A stretch of DNA of 64,000 nucleotides from the NCBI RefSeq assembly GCF_035917575.1, contig NZ_CP109090.1:6262001-6326000 (forward strand), written 5' to 3'. Shown here piece after piece: positions 16,406 through 24,750 of this stretch (its first letter is position 1; every line of letters starts with the position of its first letter). The DNA comes from Streptomyces sp. NBC_01788 (GTDB lineage Bacteria > Actinomycetota > Actinomycetes > Streptomycetales > Streptomycetaceae). The notes under the pieces are model-generated. The model saw nothing but the letters and a program-made list of their open reading frames with translations, ran no database searches and was not told the origin of the DNA. Both the position numbers and the translations under genes were made by a program.

Positions 16406-17305
16406 ATGGACTTCCTTCGCCCCGCCAGCTGGGAGGAGGCGCTCGCCGCGAAGGCCGAGCACCCCGCCGCCGTGCCGATCGCGGGCGGCACCGACGTGAT
16501 GGTCGAGATCAACTTCGACCACCGCCGGCCCGAGTACCTCCTCGACCTGAACCGGGTCGCCGACCTCCAGGAGTGGGAGGTCGGAGAGGACGCCGTGCGG
16601 CTCGGCGCCTCCGTTCCGTACACGAAGATCATGGAGAACCTGCGGGCCGAGCTGCCGGGCCTGGCCCTCGCCTCGCACACGGTCGCCTCCCCGCAGATCC
16701 GCAACCGCGGCGGGGTCGGCGGCAACCTCGGCACCGCCTCCCCGGCGGGCGACGCCCACCCCGCCCTGCTGGCGGCCGGCGCCGAGGTCGAGGTGGAGTC
16801 GGTCCGCGGCTCCCGCCGGATCCCGATCGACGACTTCTACACCGGCGTCAAGCGCAACGCCCTGCAGCCCGACGAGCTGATCCGCGCCGTCCATGTCCGC
16901 AGGGCCGACGGACCGCAGCAGTTCTCCAAGGTCGGCACCCGCAACGCCATGGTCATCGCCGTGTGCGCCTTCGGCCTCGCCCTGCACCCGGAGACCCGGA
17001 CGGTGCGCACCGGCATCGGCTCCGCCGCGCCCACGCCCGTCCGGGCGAAGACCGCGGAGGAGTTCCTGAACGCGGCGCTCGACGAGGGCGGCTTCTGGGA
17101 CAGCGGGGAGATCATCACCCCGTCGGTCGCCCGGCAGTTCGCGCAGCTCTGCTCCGCCGCCTGCAACCCGATCGACGACGTCCGGGGCACCGCGAGCTAC
17201 CGCCGCCACGCGGTGGGCGTCATGGCCCGCCGGACGCTCACCTGGACCTGGGAGTCGTACCGCGGCGCACGAGGCACCGCCTGTCAGAAGGGGGGCGCTG
17301 CGTGA
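16406..17305 (+). CDS. Xanthine dehydrogenase, FAD-binding subunit
   Basis: 299 residues. This subunit takes electrons from the iron-sulfur subunit and passes them to NAD+. FAD contacts of the CO-dehydrogenase flavoprotein family are present: PIAGGTDVMVEI (24-35, pyrophosphate loop) and GGNLGTASPAGD (105-116). The C-terminal domain starts near residue 180 (FSKVGTRNAMVIAV). First gene of the operon; its stop overlaps the start of the 2Fe-2S subunit by one to four bases. It ends with a short extra tail (YRGARGTACQKGGAA). Confidence 0.93.
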   Translation: MDFLRPASWEEALAAKAEHPAAVPIAGGTDVMVEINFDHRRPEYLLDLNRVADLQEWEVGEDAVRLGASVPYTKIMENLRAELPGLALASHTVASPQIRNRGGVGGNLGTASPAGDAHPALLAAGAEVEVESVRGSRRIPIDDFYTGVKRNALQPDELIRAVHVRRADGPQQFSKVGTRNAMVIAVCAFGLALHPETRTVRTGIGSAAPTPVRAKTAEEFLNAALDEGGFWDSGEIITPSVARQFAQLCSAACNPIDDVRGTASYRRHAVGVMARRTLTWTWESYRGARGTACQKGGAA

Positions 17306-17871
17306 TGCGCGTCAACTTCATCGTCAACGGACGACCGCAGCAGGCCGACGACGTCTGGGAGGGGGAGTCCCTGCTGTACGTCCTGCGCGAGCGACTGGGG
17401 CTGCCCGGCTCCAAGAACGCCTGCGAGCAGGGTGAGTGCGGATCGTGCACGGTGCGCCTGGACGGCGTGCCGGTGTGCTCCTGCCTGGTCGCCGCCGGGC
17501 AGGCCGAGGGCCGCGAGGTCGTGACCGTCGAGGGCCTGGCGGACTTCGCCGAGCAGCGGTCCGGCGGCACTCGGGCCCGCGGCACGACGCTGGAGGACGC
17601 CCAGCGGTGGCAGCCGCGGGGCGCGCAGCCCGGCGTGGGCGGTGAACTCTCGCCGATCCAGCAGGCGTTCATCGACGCGGGCGCCGTCCAGTGCGGGTTC
17701 TGCACCCCGGGCCTGCTGGTCGCCGCCGACGAGATGCTGGAACGCAACCCCGACCCGACCGACGCGGACATCCGCGAGGCCCTGTCGGGCAACCTGTGCC
17801 GCTGCACGGGCTACGAGAAGATCATGGACGCGGTCCGCCTGGCGGCCGCCCGGCAGTCCGAGGGGGTCTGA
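17305..17871 (+). CDS. Xanthine dehydrogenase, 2Fe-2S subunit
   Basis: 188 residues. Plant-type ferredoxin domain with cluster ligands C40, C45, C48 and C60 (CEQGECGSC ... C), then the all-helical second domain with C130, C133 (QCGFC), C165 and C167 (LCRCTGY). The two [2Fe-2S] centres carry electrons from molybdenum to FAD. Residues ~84-112 are an extra Arg/Gly-rich insert between the domains, absent from typical ~160-residue members. GTG 17302 is an alternative start overlapping the preceding stop by four bases. Two bases separate its stop from the molybdenum subunit. Confidence 0.93.
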   Translation: MRVNFIVNGRPQQADDVWEGESLLYVLRERLGLPGSKNACEQGECGSCTVRLDGVPVCSCLVAAGQAEGREVVTVEGLADFAEQRSGGTRARGTTLEDAQRWQPRGAQPGVGGELSPIQQAFIDAGAVQCGFCTPGLLVAADEMLERNPDPTDADIREALSGNLCRCTGYEKIMDAVRLAAARQSEGV

Positions 17872-17872
17872 G

Positions 17873-20293
17873 ATGGCCTCCTCCGAGACCTCCACCACGT
17901 CCGGCCGGGGCGGTGGCCCCACCGGCGTGCCCACCAAGGTCACCCAGGGCTCCCGGACCAGGGGCGGCATCGGCGAGTCCACGCTCCGCCCGGACGGCAT
18001 CCTCAAGGTCACCGGCGAGTTCGCGTACTCCTCCGACATGTGGCACGAGGACATGCTCTGGGGCCAGATCCTGCGCTCCACGGTCGCGCACGCCGAGATC
18101 GTCTCGATCGACACCGCCGAGGCCCTCGCCATGCCGGGCGTGTACGCCGTGATGACGTACGACGACCTGCCCACCGAGGTGAGGAACTACGGCCTGGAGA
18201 TCCAGGACACCCCGGTCCTGGCCCACGGCAAGGTCCGCCACCACGGCGAGCCCGTGGCCGTCGTCGCCGCCGACCACCCGGAGACCGCCCGCCGCGCCGC
18301 CGCCAAGATCAAGGTGGAGTACCGGGAGCTGCCGGTGATCACCGACGAGGCCTCCGCGACCGCGCCGGACGCCGTCCTCGTCCACGAGAACCGCACCGAC
18401 CACCACATGGCCCACGTCTCCCACCCCAACATCGTCCACCGCCAGCCGATCGTCCGCGGCGACGCCGAACAGGCCGCGAGGAGAGCCGACTTCGTCGTCA
18501 AGGGCGAGTACCACTTCGGCATGCAGGACCAGGCCTTCCTCGGCCCCGAGTCCGGGCTCGCCGTGCCCGAGGAGGACGGCGGCGTCCACCTCTACATCGC
18601 CACCCAGTGGCTGCACAGCGACCTGCGCCAGATCGCCCCGGTGCTCGGACTGCCGCCGGAGAAGGTCCGCATGACGCTGGCCGGCGTCGGCGGCGCCTTC
18701 GGCGGACGCGAGGACCTGTCGATGCAGATCCACGCCTGCCTGCTCGCACTGCGCACCGGCAAGCCCGTCAAGATCGTCTACAACCGGTTCGAGTCCTTCT
18801 TCGGGCACGTCCACCGCCACCCGGCCAAGCTGTACTACGAGCACGGGGCCACCAAGGACGGCAGGCTCACCCACGTCAAGTGCCGGATCGTGCTGGACGG
18901 CGGCGCGTACGCCTCCGCCTCCCCGGCGGTCGTCGGCAACGCCTCCTCGCTCGGCATCGGCCCCTACGAGGTCGACGACGTCGACATCGAGGCCATCGCC
19001 CTCTACACCAACAACCCGCCCTGCGGCGCGATGCGCGGCTTCGGCGCGGTCCAGGCGTGCTTCGCCTACGAGGCGCAGATGGACAGGCTCGCCGACGCCG
19101 TCGGTATGGACCGGGTGGAGTTCCGGCAGCTCAACGCCATGTCCCAGGGCACGATCATGCCGACCGGGCAGCCGGTCGACTCCCCGGCCCCGGTCGCCGA
19201 ACTCCTGCGCCGCGTCAAGGCGATGCCGATGCCGCCGGAGCGCCAGTGGGAGAGCTCCGAGGGCGCCGACGTCCGGCAGCTCCCCGGTGGCCTGTCCAAC
19301 ACCACGCACGGCGAAGGCGTCGTCCGCGGGGTGGGCTACGCGGTCGGCATCAAGAACGTCGGCTTCTCCGAGGGCTTCGACGACTACTCCACCGCGAAGG
19401 TCCGCATGGAGGTCTTCGGCGGTCAGCCGGTCGCCACCGTGCACACCGCGATGGCGGAGGTCGGCCAGGGCGGCGTCACCGTCCACGCGCAGATCGCCCG
19501 CACCGAACTGGGCGTCACCCAGGTGACCATCCACCCGGCCGACACCCGGGTCGGCAGCGCCGGTTCGACGTCCGCTTCCCGTCAGACGTACGTCACCGGC
19601 GGCGCCGTCAAGAACGCCTGCGAGCTGGTGCGCGAGAAGGTCCTGGAGATCGGGCGCCGCAAGTTCGGCTCCTTCCACCCCGCCTGGGCCACCGCCGAAC
19701 TCCTGCTGGAGGGCGGCAAGGTGGTCACCGACGGCGGCGAGACCCTGGCCGACCTGGCGGACGTCCTGGAGGACGAGGCCGTCGAGGTGGAGGAGGAGTG
19801 GCGGCACCGGCCGACCGAACCCTTCGACCTGCGCACCGGTCAGGGCAACGGCCATGTGCAGTACTCCTTCGCCGCGCACCGCGCCGTCGTCGAGGTCGAC
19901 ACCGAACTCGGCCTGGTGAAGGTGATCGAGCTGGCCTGCGCCCAGGACGTCGGCAAGGCACTCAACCCGCTGTCCGTCGTCGGGCAGATCCAGGGCGGCA
20001 CCACCCAGGGCCTGGGCGTGGCGGTCATGGAGGAGATCGTCGTCGACCCGAAGACGGCCAAGGTGCGCAACCCGTCCTTCACGGACTACCTCATCCCCAC
20101 CATCCTCGACACGCCGACCATCCCCGTCGACGTGCTCGAACTCGCCGACGACCACGCGCCGTACGGACTGCGCGGCATCGGCGAGGCCCCCACTCTGTCG
20201 TCGACCCCCGCCGTCCTGGCGGCGATCCGCAACGCGACGGGACTGGAGCTGAACCGCACGCCGGTCCGGCCGGAACACCTCACCGGCATGTGA
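17873..20293 (+). CDS. Xanthine dehydrogenase, molybdopterin-binding subunit
   Basis: 806 residues, the catalytic chain that hydroxylates hypoxanthine and xanthine to urate. An N-terminal disordered ~30 residues precede the aldehyde oxidase/xanthine dehydrogenase a/b hammerhead (LRPDGILKVTGEFAYSSDM), and the molybdopterin-binding domain follows, with MQDQAFLGPESGLA, GGAFGGRED, PCGAMRGFGAVQ and TAMAEVGQGGVTVHAQIA as cofactor loops. Near the C-terminus GLRGIGEAP contains the conserved active-site glutamate. Substrate specificity rests on context (PucR regulator, XdhC, uricase genes in the window). Third gene of the operon. Confidence 0.93.
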   Translation: MASSETSTTSGRGGGPTGVPTKVTQGSRTRGGIGESTLRPDGILKVTGEFAYSSDMWHEDMLWGQILRSTVAHAEIVSIDTAEALAMPGVYAVMTYDDLPTEVRNYGLEIQDTPVLAHGKVRHHGEPVAVVAADHPETARRAAAKIKVEYRELPVITDEASATAPDAVLVHENRTDHHMAHVSHPNIVHRQPIVRGDAEQAARRADFVVKGEYHFGMQDQAFLGPESGLAVPEEDGGVHLYIATQWLHSDLRQIAPVLGLPPEKVRMTLAGVGGAFGGREDLSMQIHACLLALRTGKPVKIVYNRFESFFGHVHRHPAKLYYEHGATKDGRLTHVKCRIVLDGGAYASASPAVVGNASSLGIGPYEVDDVDIEAIALYTNNPPCGAMRGFGAVQACFAYEAQMDRLADAVGMDRVEFRQLNAMSQGTIMPTGQPVDSPAPVAELLRRVKAMPMPPERQWESSEGADVRQLPGGLSNTTHGEGVVRGVGYAVGIKNVGFSEGFDDYSTAKVRMEVFGGQPVATVHTAMAEVGQGGVTVHAQIARTELGVTQVTIHPADTRVGSAGSTSASRQTYVTGGAVKNACELVREKVLEIGRRKFGSFHPAWATAELLLEGGKVVTDGGETLADLADVLEDEAVEVEEEWRHRPTEPFDLRTGQGNGHVQYSFAAHRAVVEVDTELGLVKVIELACAQDVGKALNPLSVVGQIQGGTTQGLGVAVMEEIVVDPKTAKVRNPSFTDYLIPTILDTPTIPVDVLELADDHAPYGLRGIGEAPTLSSTPAVLAAIRNATGLELNRTPVRPEHLTGM

Positions 20294-20317
20294 GCCCACG
20301 GCGTCCGAACCGCCGAA

Positions 20318-20348
20318 CCCCGGGGGGGAGTTCGCCCGCCCCCCGGGG
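20318..20348 (+). terminator. GC-rich hairpin between the molybdenum subunit and xdhC
   Basis: CCCCGGGGGG (20318-20327) pairs with CCCCCCGGGG (20339-20348), loop of 11 nt. It may lower read-through into xdhC, which has its own strong ribosome site, or act as a processing site. Confidence 0.5.
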
Positions 20349-20455
20349 ACCCCAACTGTTCGGGCGACGGCCCCATGACCCGGCAGTCAGTGGGCCCGAG
20401 GGCCGCTCGCCGCAGGTGCGCTCTCCGCACGACCGTCGCAAGGAGGCCGACAGAG

Positions 20456-21607
20456 ATGCTGGACATCGCCGAGGAACTTCACCGGTGGGTCGCGCAGGGA
20501 CGCGACTTCGCCGTGGCCACCGTGGTGGCCGTCGGCGGCAGTGCACCGCGCCGGCCGGGTGCCGCCCTCGCAGTGGACGCCGAGGGCACGGCCATCGGCT
20601 CCGTCTCCGGCGGCTGTGTGGAGGGCGCCGTGTACGAGCTGTGCCGGCAGGCGCTGGAGGACGGCGAGACCGTCCTTGAGCGCTTCGGCTACAGCGACGA
20701 GGACGCCTTCGCCGTCGGCCTGACCTGTGGCGGCGTCATCGACATCCTCGTCACACCGCTCCGGGCCGCCGATCCCGCCCGTACGGTGGCCGCGTCCGCG
20801 CTGGCCGCCGCCGCGCGCGGGGAGGCGGCGGCCCTGGCGCGCATCGTGTCCGGACCGGCGGGGATGCCGGGCCGGGCCCTGCTGGTCCGCCCGGACGGTT
20901 CCCGGGAGGGCGGCCTCGGCGGCCATCCGGAACTGGACCGCACGGTCGCGGGCGAGGCGTCCGCCTTCCTGGACGCCGGGCGCACCGGCACCCTGGAGAT
21001 CGGTGAGCGGGGCTCGCGCTGCGGCGCCCCGCTCACGGTCCTCGTCGAGTCCGCCGTGCCGCCGCCCCGGATGATCGTCTTCGGGGCGATCGACTTCGCC
21101 TCGGCGCTGGTGCGCATCGGCGGGTTCCTCGGCTTCCACGTCACCGTGTGCGACGCCCGGCCCGTCTTCGCCACCCGGGCGCGCTTTCCGGAGGCCGACG
21201 AGATCGTCGTCGAGTGGCCGCACGAGTACCTCGCCCGCACCGGCGTCGACGCCCGTACGGTGCTGTGCGTCCTGACCCACGACGCCAAGTTCGACATCCC
21301 GCTGCTCGAGCTGGCGCTGCGCCTGCCGGTCGCCTACGTCGGCGCCATGGGCTCCCGCCGCACCCACCTCGACCGCAACCGCCGCCTGCGCGAAGTCGGC
21401 GTGACGGAACTGGAGCTGGCGCGGCTGCGGTCCCCGATCGGCCTCGACCTCGGCGCCCGTACGCCCGAGGAGACGGCCCTGTCGATCGCCTCCGAGATCG
21501 TCGCGGCCCGGCGCGGCGGCAGCGGGGTGTCCCTCACCGGAGCGCACACCCCGATCCACCACGACGGCGTGCCGACAGTCAACGGACGGATCAGTTCGGT
21601 CGCCTGA
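20456..21607 (+). CDS. xdhC: XdhC-type molybdenum cofactor maturation protein
   Basis: 383 residues, preceded by CAAGGAGG. XdhC/CoxI proteins bind molybdenum cofactor, aid its sulfuration and insert it into the molybdenum subunit. The N-terminal CoxI region has VGGSAPRRPGA and SVSGGCVEGAV, the conserved cysteine motif LTCGGVIDILV follows, and a C-terminal Rossmann-type domain begins at MIVFGAIDFASALV and contains YVGAMGSRRTH. The Rossmann glycine motif is altered to FGAIDFA. Placement directly after the xanthine dehydrogenase subunits supports a dedicated chaperone. Confidence 0.92.
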   Translation: MLDIAEELHRWVAQGRDFAVATVVAVGGSAPRRPGAALAVDAEGTAIGSVSGGCVEGAVYELCRQALEDGETVLERFGYSDEDAFAVGLTCGGVIDILVTPLRAADPARTVAASALAAAARGEAAALARIVSGPAGMPGRALLVRPDGSREGGLGGHPELDRTVAGEASAFLDAGRTGTLEIGERGSRCGAPLTVLVESAVPPPRMIVFGAIDFASALVRIGGFLGFHVTVCDARPVFATRARFPEADEIVVEWPHEYLARTGVDARTVLCVLTHDAKFDIPLLELALRLPVAYVGAMGSRRTHLDRNRRLREVGVTELELARLRSPIGLDLGARTPEETALSIASEIVAARRGGSGVSLTGAHTPIHHDGVPTVNGRISSVA

Positions 21608-21614
21608 CGCCGTA

Positions 21615-22064
21615 TCAGCTCTGTGAGGGCTGCCTGAGCAGCCGGTTCAGCGCCCGCCCGAACACCGCACGGGCCGCGCCGCGCAGGGGCTCGTCGAGCA
21701 GACCCGGCAGGAAGCGGACCCGCAGCTCCTCCCGCCACACCACCCGCGTACGGCCCCCGGGACCGGGCCGGACCTCGAACTCGGCCCAGCCCAGCACCAC
21801 CCGGCCCCGCTTCTCCACCCGGCACAGCCCCGGCTCGCCGTCGGCCGGCGGACGCCAGACGGTGACCTCCATCGGATCGTCGAAGCCGAGCGGGCCGACC
21901 CCCGAACGGGCCACGAACACCGTGCCCTCGCGGGTCGGCGCGGGCGTGACCACGTTGATGCGGGTCAGCGGCACCGTGTCGGCATGCCGCGACCACCGCG
22001 TGATCCGCCGCCACGCCTCGTCGAGGGGGAGCGGCGCGGTGCGTTCGAGCGAGAAGTTCACCAC
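21615..22064 (-). CDS. SRPBCC-fold (polyketide cyclase/START-like) protein
   Basis: About 149 residues starting at one of two adjacent GTG codons (22062-22064 or 22059-22061; VVNFSLERTAPL). The pattern LPLDEAWRRITRWSRHADTV, VEKRGRVVLGWAEFEVRPGP and RVVWREELRVRFLPGL is the helix-grip fold of the SRPBCC superfamily, which binds hydrophobic ligands. No specific ligand or partner is indicated. An ATG further upstream at 22116-22118 would add a non-conserved extension. Convergent with xdhC, 7 bp apart. Confidence 0.8.
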   Translation of the reverse strand: MVNFSLERTAPLPLDEAWRRITRWSRHADTVPLTRINVVTPAPTREGTVFVARSGVGPLGFDDPMEVTVWRPPADGEPGLCRVEKRGRVVLGWAEFEVRPGPGGRTRVVWREELRVRFLPGLLDEPLRGAARAVFGRALNRLLRQPSQS

Positions 22065-22190
22065 GGCACGATCGTAGGCAATCGGGGGCGCCCCACCGCA
22101 CGTTCGCCGCCCGCTCACACGGTTGGCCGAGCGCCCGAGCGCCCGGGCGCACCGCGGACCGGCCGCCGTGCGAAAGGTGAGGGACCGCGG

Positions 22191-22976
22191 CTACGGCCGG
22201 TAGACCTTGCCCGGCTCCGCCCTGCCCGGCGCCAGCAACTGCGGCACGGTGACGAAGACGTACCCGCGCTCCTTCAGCGCGTCGATGATGCCGGGCACCG
22301 CGGGCACCGTGCCCGCGTAGATGTCGTGCAGCAGGATGATCCCGTCCCGGGAGGACTGGTCGAGGACGCGCCGGGTGATCAGCGCGGAGTCGGTCGTGGT
22401 GTAGTCCTTGGCGGTCACGCTCCACAGGACCTCGGACATGCCCAGTTCCTTGCAGATCCGGTGCACGGTGTCGTCGGTGCGCCCCTGCGGCGGGCGCATC
22501 AGGGTCGGCTTGCGCCCGGTCAGCCGCTCTATCTCCTCGTTCGGGCGCTGTATCTCCTCGCGTACGCGGTCCGCCGGTATCCGGGTCAGGATCTGGTGGT
22601 CCCAGGTGTGGTTCGCGACCTCGTGGCCCTCGGCGGCCATGCGCACGACCAGCTCCGGGTACTTCTCGATGTGCCGGGCTCCGAGCAGGAAGAAGGTCGC
22701 CGGTACCTGTTTCTCCTTGAGGATGTCCAGCAGCCGGGCCGAGTTCTCGCTCGGCCCCGCGTCGAAGGTCAGCGCGATGCACTTGGCGTGCCGGCAGTCC
22801 ACCGTGCCGAACCCGGCCGGCGCGCCCGCCGCGGGGCGCGCCCGGGCGTCGCTGGGCGCCGTGCTGCCGTCGGCGCAGCCGGTGAGTGTCATGCAGGCGG
22901 CCGCCAGTGCAGTCAAAGCCGCCATTGCCCGGAACCGGGCCCCCGTCTTCTTCGTCTTCCTGGTCGCACAAGGCAT
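22191..22976 (-). CDS. Polysaccharide deacetylase-family lipoprotein (NodB domain)
   Basis: 261 residues. A lipoprotein signal (basic start, hydrophobic stretch, LTGC lipobox with Cys34) is followed by a NodB/CE4 domain. The five family motifs can be placed: TFDAGPS (70-76), NHTWDH (122-127), RPPQG, WSVTAKDY and ILLHD. Motif 1 has Asp72 but Ala73 in place of the usual metal-binding second Asp, a change also seen in other actinobacterial members, so metal-dependent deacetylase activity is uncertain. Extracytoplasmic, membrane-anchored, probably acting on cell-wall glycan. Confidence 0.88.
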   Translation of the reverse strand: MPCATRKTKKTGARFRAMAALTALAAACMTLTGCADGSTAPSDARARPAAGAPAGFGTVDCRHAKCIALTFDAGPSENSARLLDILKEKQVPATFFLLGARHIEKYPELVVRMAAEGHEVANHTWDHQILTRIPADRVREEIQRPNEEIERLTGRKPTLMRPPQGRTDDTVHRICKELGMSEVLWSVTAKDYTTTDSALITRRVLDQSSRDGIILLHDIYAGTVPAVPGIIDALKERGYVFVTVPQLLAPGRAEPGKVYRP

Positions 22977-23099
22977 GCCGGGACTATACGCCGCGGGTAT
23001 AGACGCAGTTCATAGCGGGGTCGAATAAGCGTTCGAATTTGCGGCTTGCGGCCGGCCGAGGCGTCTCCACGGCGGTGACCGGGCCCGCCGGGCAGTGCG

Positions 23100-23402
23100 T
23101 CAGGACTCCGCCCGGCGGCACAGCAGCCGCAGCGCGCAGAACAGCGTCACCGGCCACACCGCCGCGAACGCCCATATCACGCCCGGCTCCGAGCTGACGG
23201 CCCCGGCCGTCAGGAGGGCGAGCGAGACCGCCGTCAGCAGCATCACGGCCCACAACGGAGGGGCGTAGGACGCCACCCGGCAGAGGACCGGCCGCTTGCG
23301 CCCGGACCGCAGCCGCCGGACCAGACGGCGGTCACGGCTGAGGGCGCGTTCTATCTCGTTCAAAATCCGCTGTTCGCGGTCGGGGAGTCGGCCTGTCGAC
23401 AC
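23100..23402 (-). CDS. DUF3040 small membrane protein
   Basis: 100 residues from GTG 23400-23402, which has GTAGGAGCAACA upstream. The start VSTGRLPDREQRILNEIERA is the DUF3040 signature, followed by a basic stretch and two transmembrane helices (APPLWAVMLLTAVSLALLTA; VIWAFAAVWPVTLFCALRLL). The family is widespread in actinobacteria, its role is not known. A longer ATG frame further upstream overlaps the divergent gene and lacks the family start. Confidence 0.8.
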   Translation of the reverse strand: MSTGRLPDREQRILNEIERALSRDRRLVRRLRSGRKRPVLCRVASYAPPLWAVMLLTAVSLALLTAGAVSSEPGVIWAFAAVWPVTLFCALRLLCRRAES

Positions 23403-23551
23403 TGTTGCTCCTACGGGGAACCGGTCTGCCGTGAATCCTCTCCGACTGCCCCTCCCACCCCGGACTAACCGGCGCGCCGGTCCGCGCCCGCGGGATGTGG
23501 CCGGAAGGGTGCCCCGGGGTACCCGCACACAGGGCGGAAGGAGTGACGCCC

Positions 23552-24193
23552 ATGAGGTTCGAGGACCGCGCGCAGGCCGGCCGGCGATTGGCCGAACGGC
23601 TGCGCCCCCGGTACGAGGCGGGCGCACTGCCCGACCCCGTCGTGCTGGCGCTGCCCCGCGGCGGTGTCGTGGTGGCCCGGGAGGTCGCGCGGGCGCTGGA
23701 CGCCCCGCTGGACGTGGTCGTGGTCCGCAAGATCGGCGCCCCCTCGCAGGAGGAGTACGGCCTCGGCGCGATCGCCGGGGACGACCCGCCGCTGTTCGAC
23801 AAGACGGCCCTGCACCTGCTCGGCCTCACCGAGGAGGACCTCGCCCCGGTGGTCGAGCGCGAACGCGCCGAGCTGCGCCGCCGCACCCGCCGCTACCGCC
23901 ACGGCCGCCCCGCCCCCGACCTGCGCGGACGCACCGCGATCGTCGTCGACGACGGCCTGGCCACCGGCTCCACCGCCCGCGCCGCGCTGCGGCACGTGCG
24001 GCGTGGCGCGCCCGCGCACACCGTCCTCGCCGTCCCCGTCGGCGCACCCGAGGCAGTGCGGGCGCTGAGCGGCGAGGCCGACGAGCTGATCTGTCTCCAC
24101 CAGCCGTCCTGCTTCACCGCCGTGGGCGTCTGGTACCGCGACTTCGGGCAGCTGACGGACGAGGAGGTGCTGCGGGCCCTGACGGACGGCTGA
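23552..24193 (+). CDS. Phosphoribosyltransferase-family protein
   Basis: 213 residues with CGGAAGGAG ahead of the ATG. A type I phosphoribosyltransferase fold: VVLALPRGGVVVAREVA near the start, VVVVRKIGAPSQEEYGLGAI, and the PRPP-binding motif TAIVVDDGLATGSTA. The VRKIGAPSQEE-type member is commonly found as a stand-alone actinobacterial protein or fused to a hydrolase; its acceptor substrate is not established. Purine salvage cannot be inferred from this motif alone. Followed after 8 bp by the PPOX gene, so probably one operon. Confidence 0.85.
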   Translation: MRFEDRAQAGRRLAERLRPRYEAGALPDPVVLALPRGGVVVAREVARALDAPLDVVVVRKIGAPSQEEYGLGAIAGDDPPLFDKTALHLLGLTEEDLAPVVERERAELRRRTRRYRHGRPAPDLRGRTAIVVDDGLATGSTARAALRHVRRGAPAHTVLAVPVGAPEAVRALSGEADELICLHQPSCFTAVGVWYRDFGQLTDEEVLRALTDG

Positions 24194-24201
24194 GAGGAGG
24201 C

Positions 24202-24705
24202 ATGCCCGTGCCCCGCATGGACCCCGGCGAGGCGCGCCGCCGGTTCCTCGCCGCCCGGGTGGCGAGGCTGGCCACCGTGGACGCGGCAGGGCGCCCGCAC
24301 CTGGTGCCCACGGTGTTCGCCGCCCTCGGCGAGGACGGACTCGTGACGGCCGTCGACCGCAAGCCGAAGACCACGACCCGGCTTGCCCGCCTGCGCCACA
24401 TCGAGGCCACCGGGTCCGTGTCCCTGCTGGCGGACGACTACGACGAGGACTGGGACCGCCTGTGGTGGGCCCGCGCCGACGGCGACGCCCGGATCGTGCC
24501 GCCCGACGCGGAGGACGAGCGGACCGTGGTGGATTACGGGACCGCGCTCGCCCGGCTGCTGCGCAAGTACCCGCAGTACCGCGAGGTCCCGCCGCACGGA
24601 CCGGTGATCGCGATCACCGTCCGCCACTGGACGGGCTGGTACGCCACCGGACCTCCTCCCGCCGCCGGTGACCGGGGCGCTGACGAAGGAACGCCAAGTC
24701 CCTGA
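24202..24705 (+). CDS. PPOX-class F420-dependent oxidoreductase
   Basis: 167 residues preceded by GAGAGGAGG. The split beta-barrel of the pyridoxamine-phosphate-oxidase-like family is recognisable: FLAARVARLATVDAAGRPHL, VTAVDRKPKTTTRLARLRHI and ASVSLLADDYDEDWDRLWW-like text (TGSVSLLADDYDEDWDRLWW). This fits the Rv0121/TIGR03668 group, which uses the deazaflavin F420. Substrate unknown. It ends ~45 bp before the AlkZ-like gene, with a perfect palindrome in the gap. Confidence 0.85.
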   Translation: MPVPRMDPGEARRRFLAARVARLATVDAAGRPHLVPTVFAALGEDGLVTAVDRKPKTTTRLARLRHIEATGSVSLLADDYDEDWDRLWWARADGDARIVPPDAEDERTVVDYGTALARLLRKYPQYREVPPHGPVIAITVRHWTGWYATGPPPAAGDRGADEGTPSP

Positions 24706-24710
24706 CGAAA

Positions 24711-24729
24711 GAGGACAGATACTGTCCTC
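24711..24729. promoter_or_regulatory. Perfect 19-bp palindrome upstream of the AlkZ-like gene
   Basis: GAGGACAG-ATA-CTGTCCTC, 8-bp perfect arms, ending 21 bp before the ATG at 24751. Position and symmetry suggest the operator of a dimeric repressor. No copy was noticed elsewhere in the window. Confidence 0.65.
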
Positions 24730-24750
24730 GATGGCCGCTACCGTGCGGAC

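Noticed and set aside
17822..20299. 825-codon leftward open frame
   Set aside because: Antisense shadow of the xanthine dehydrogenase molybdenum subunit, which has all cofactor motifs.
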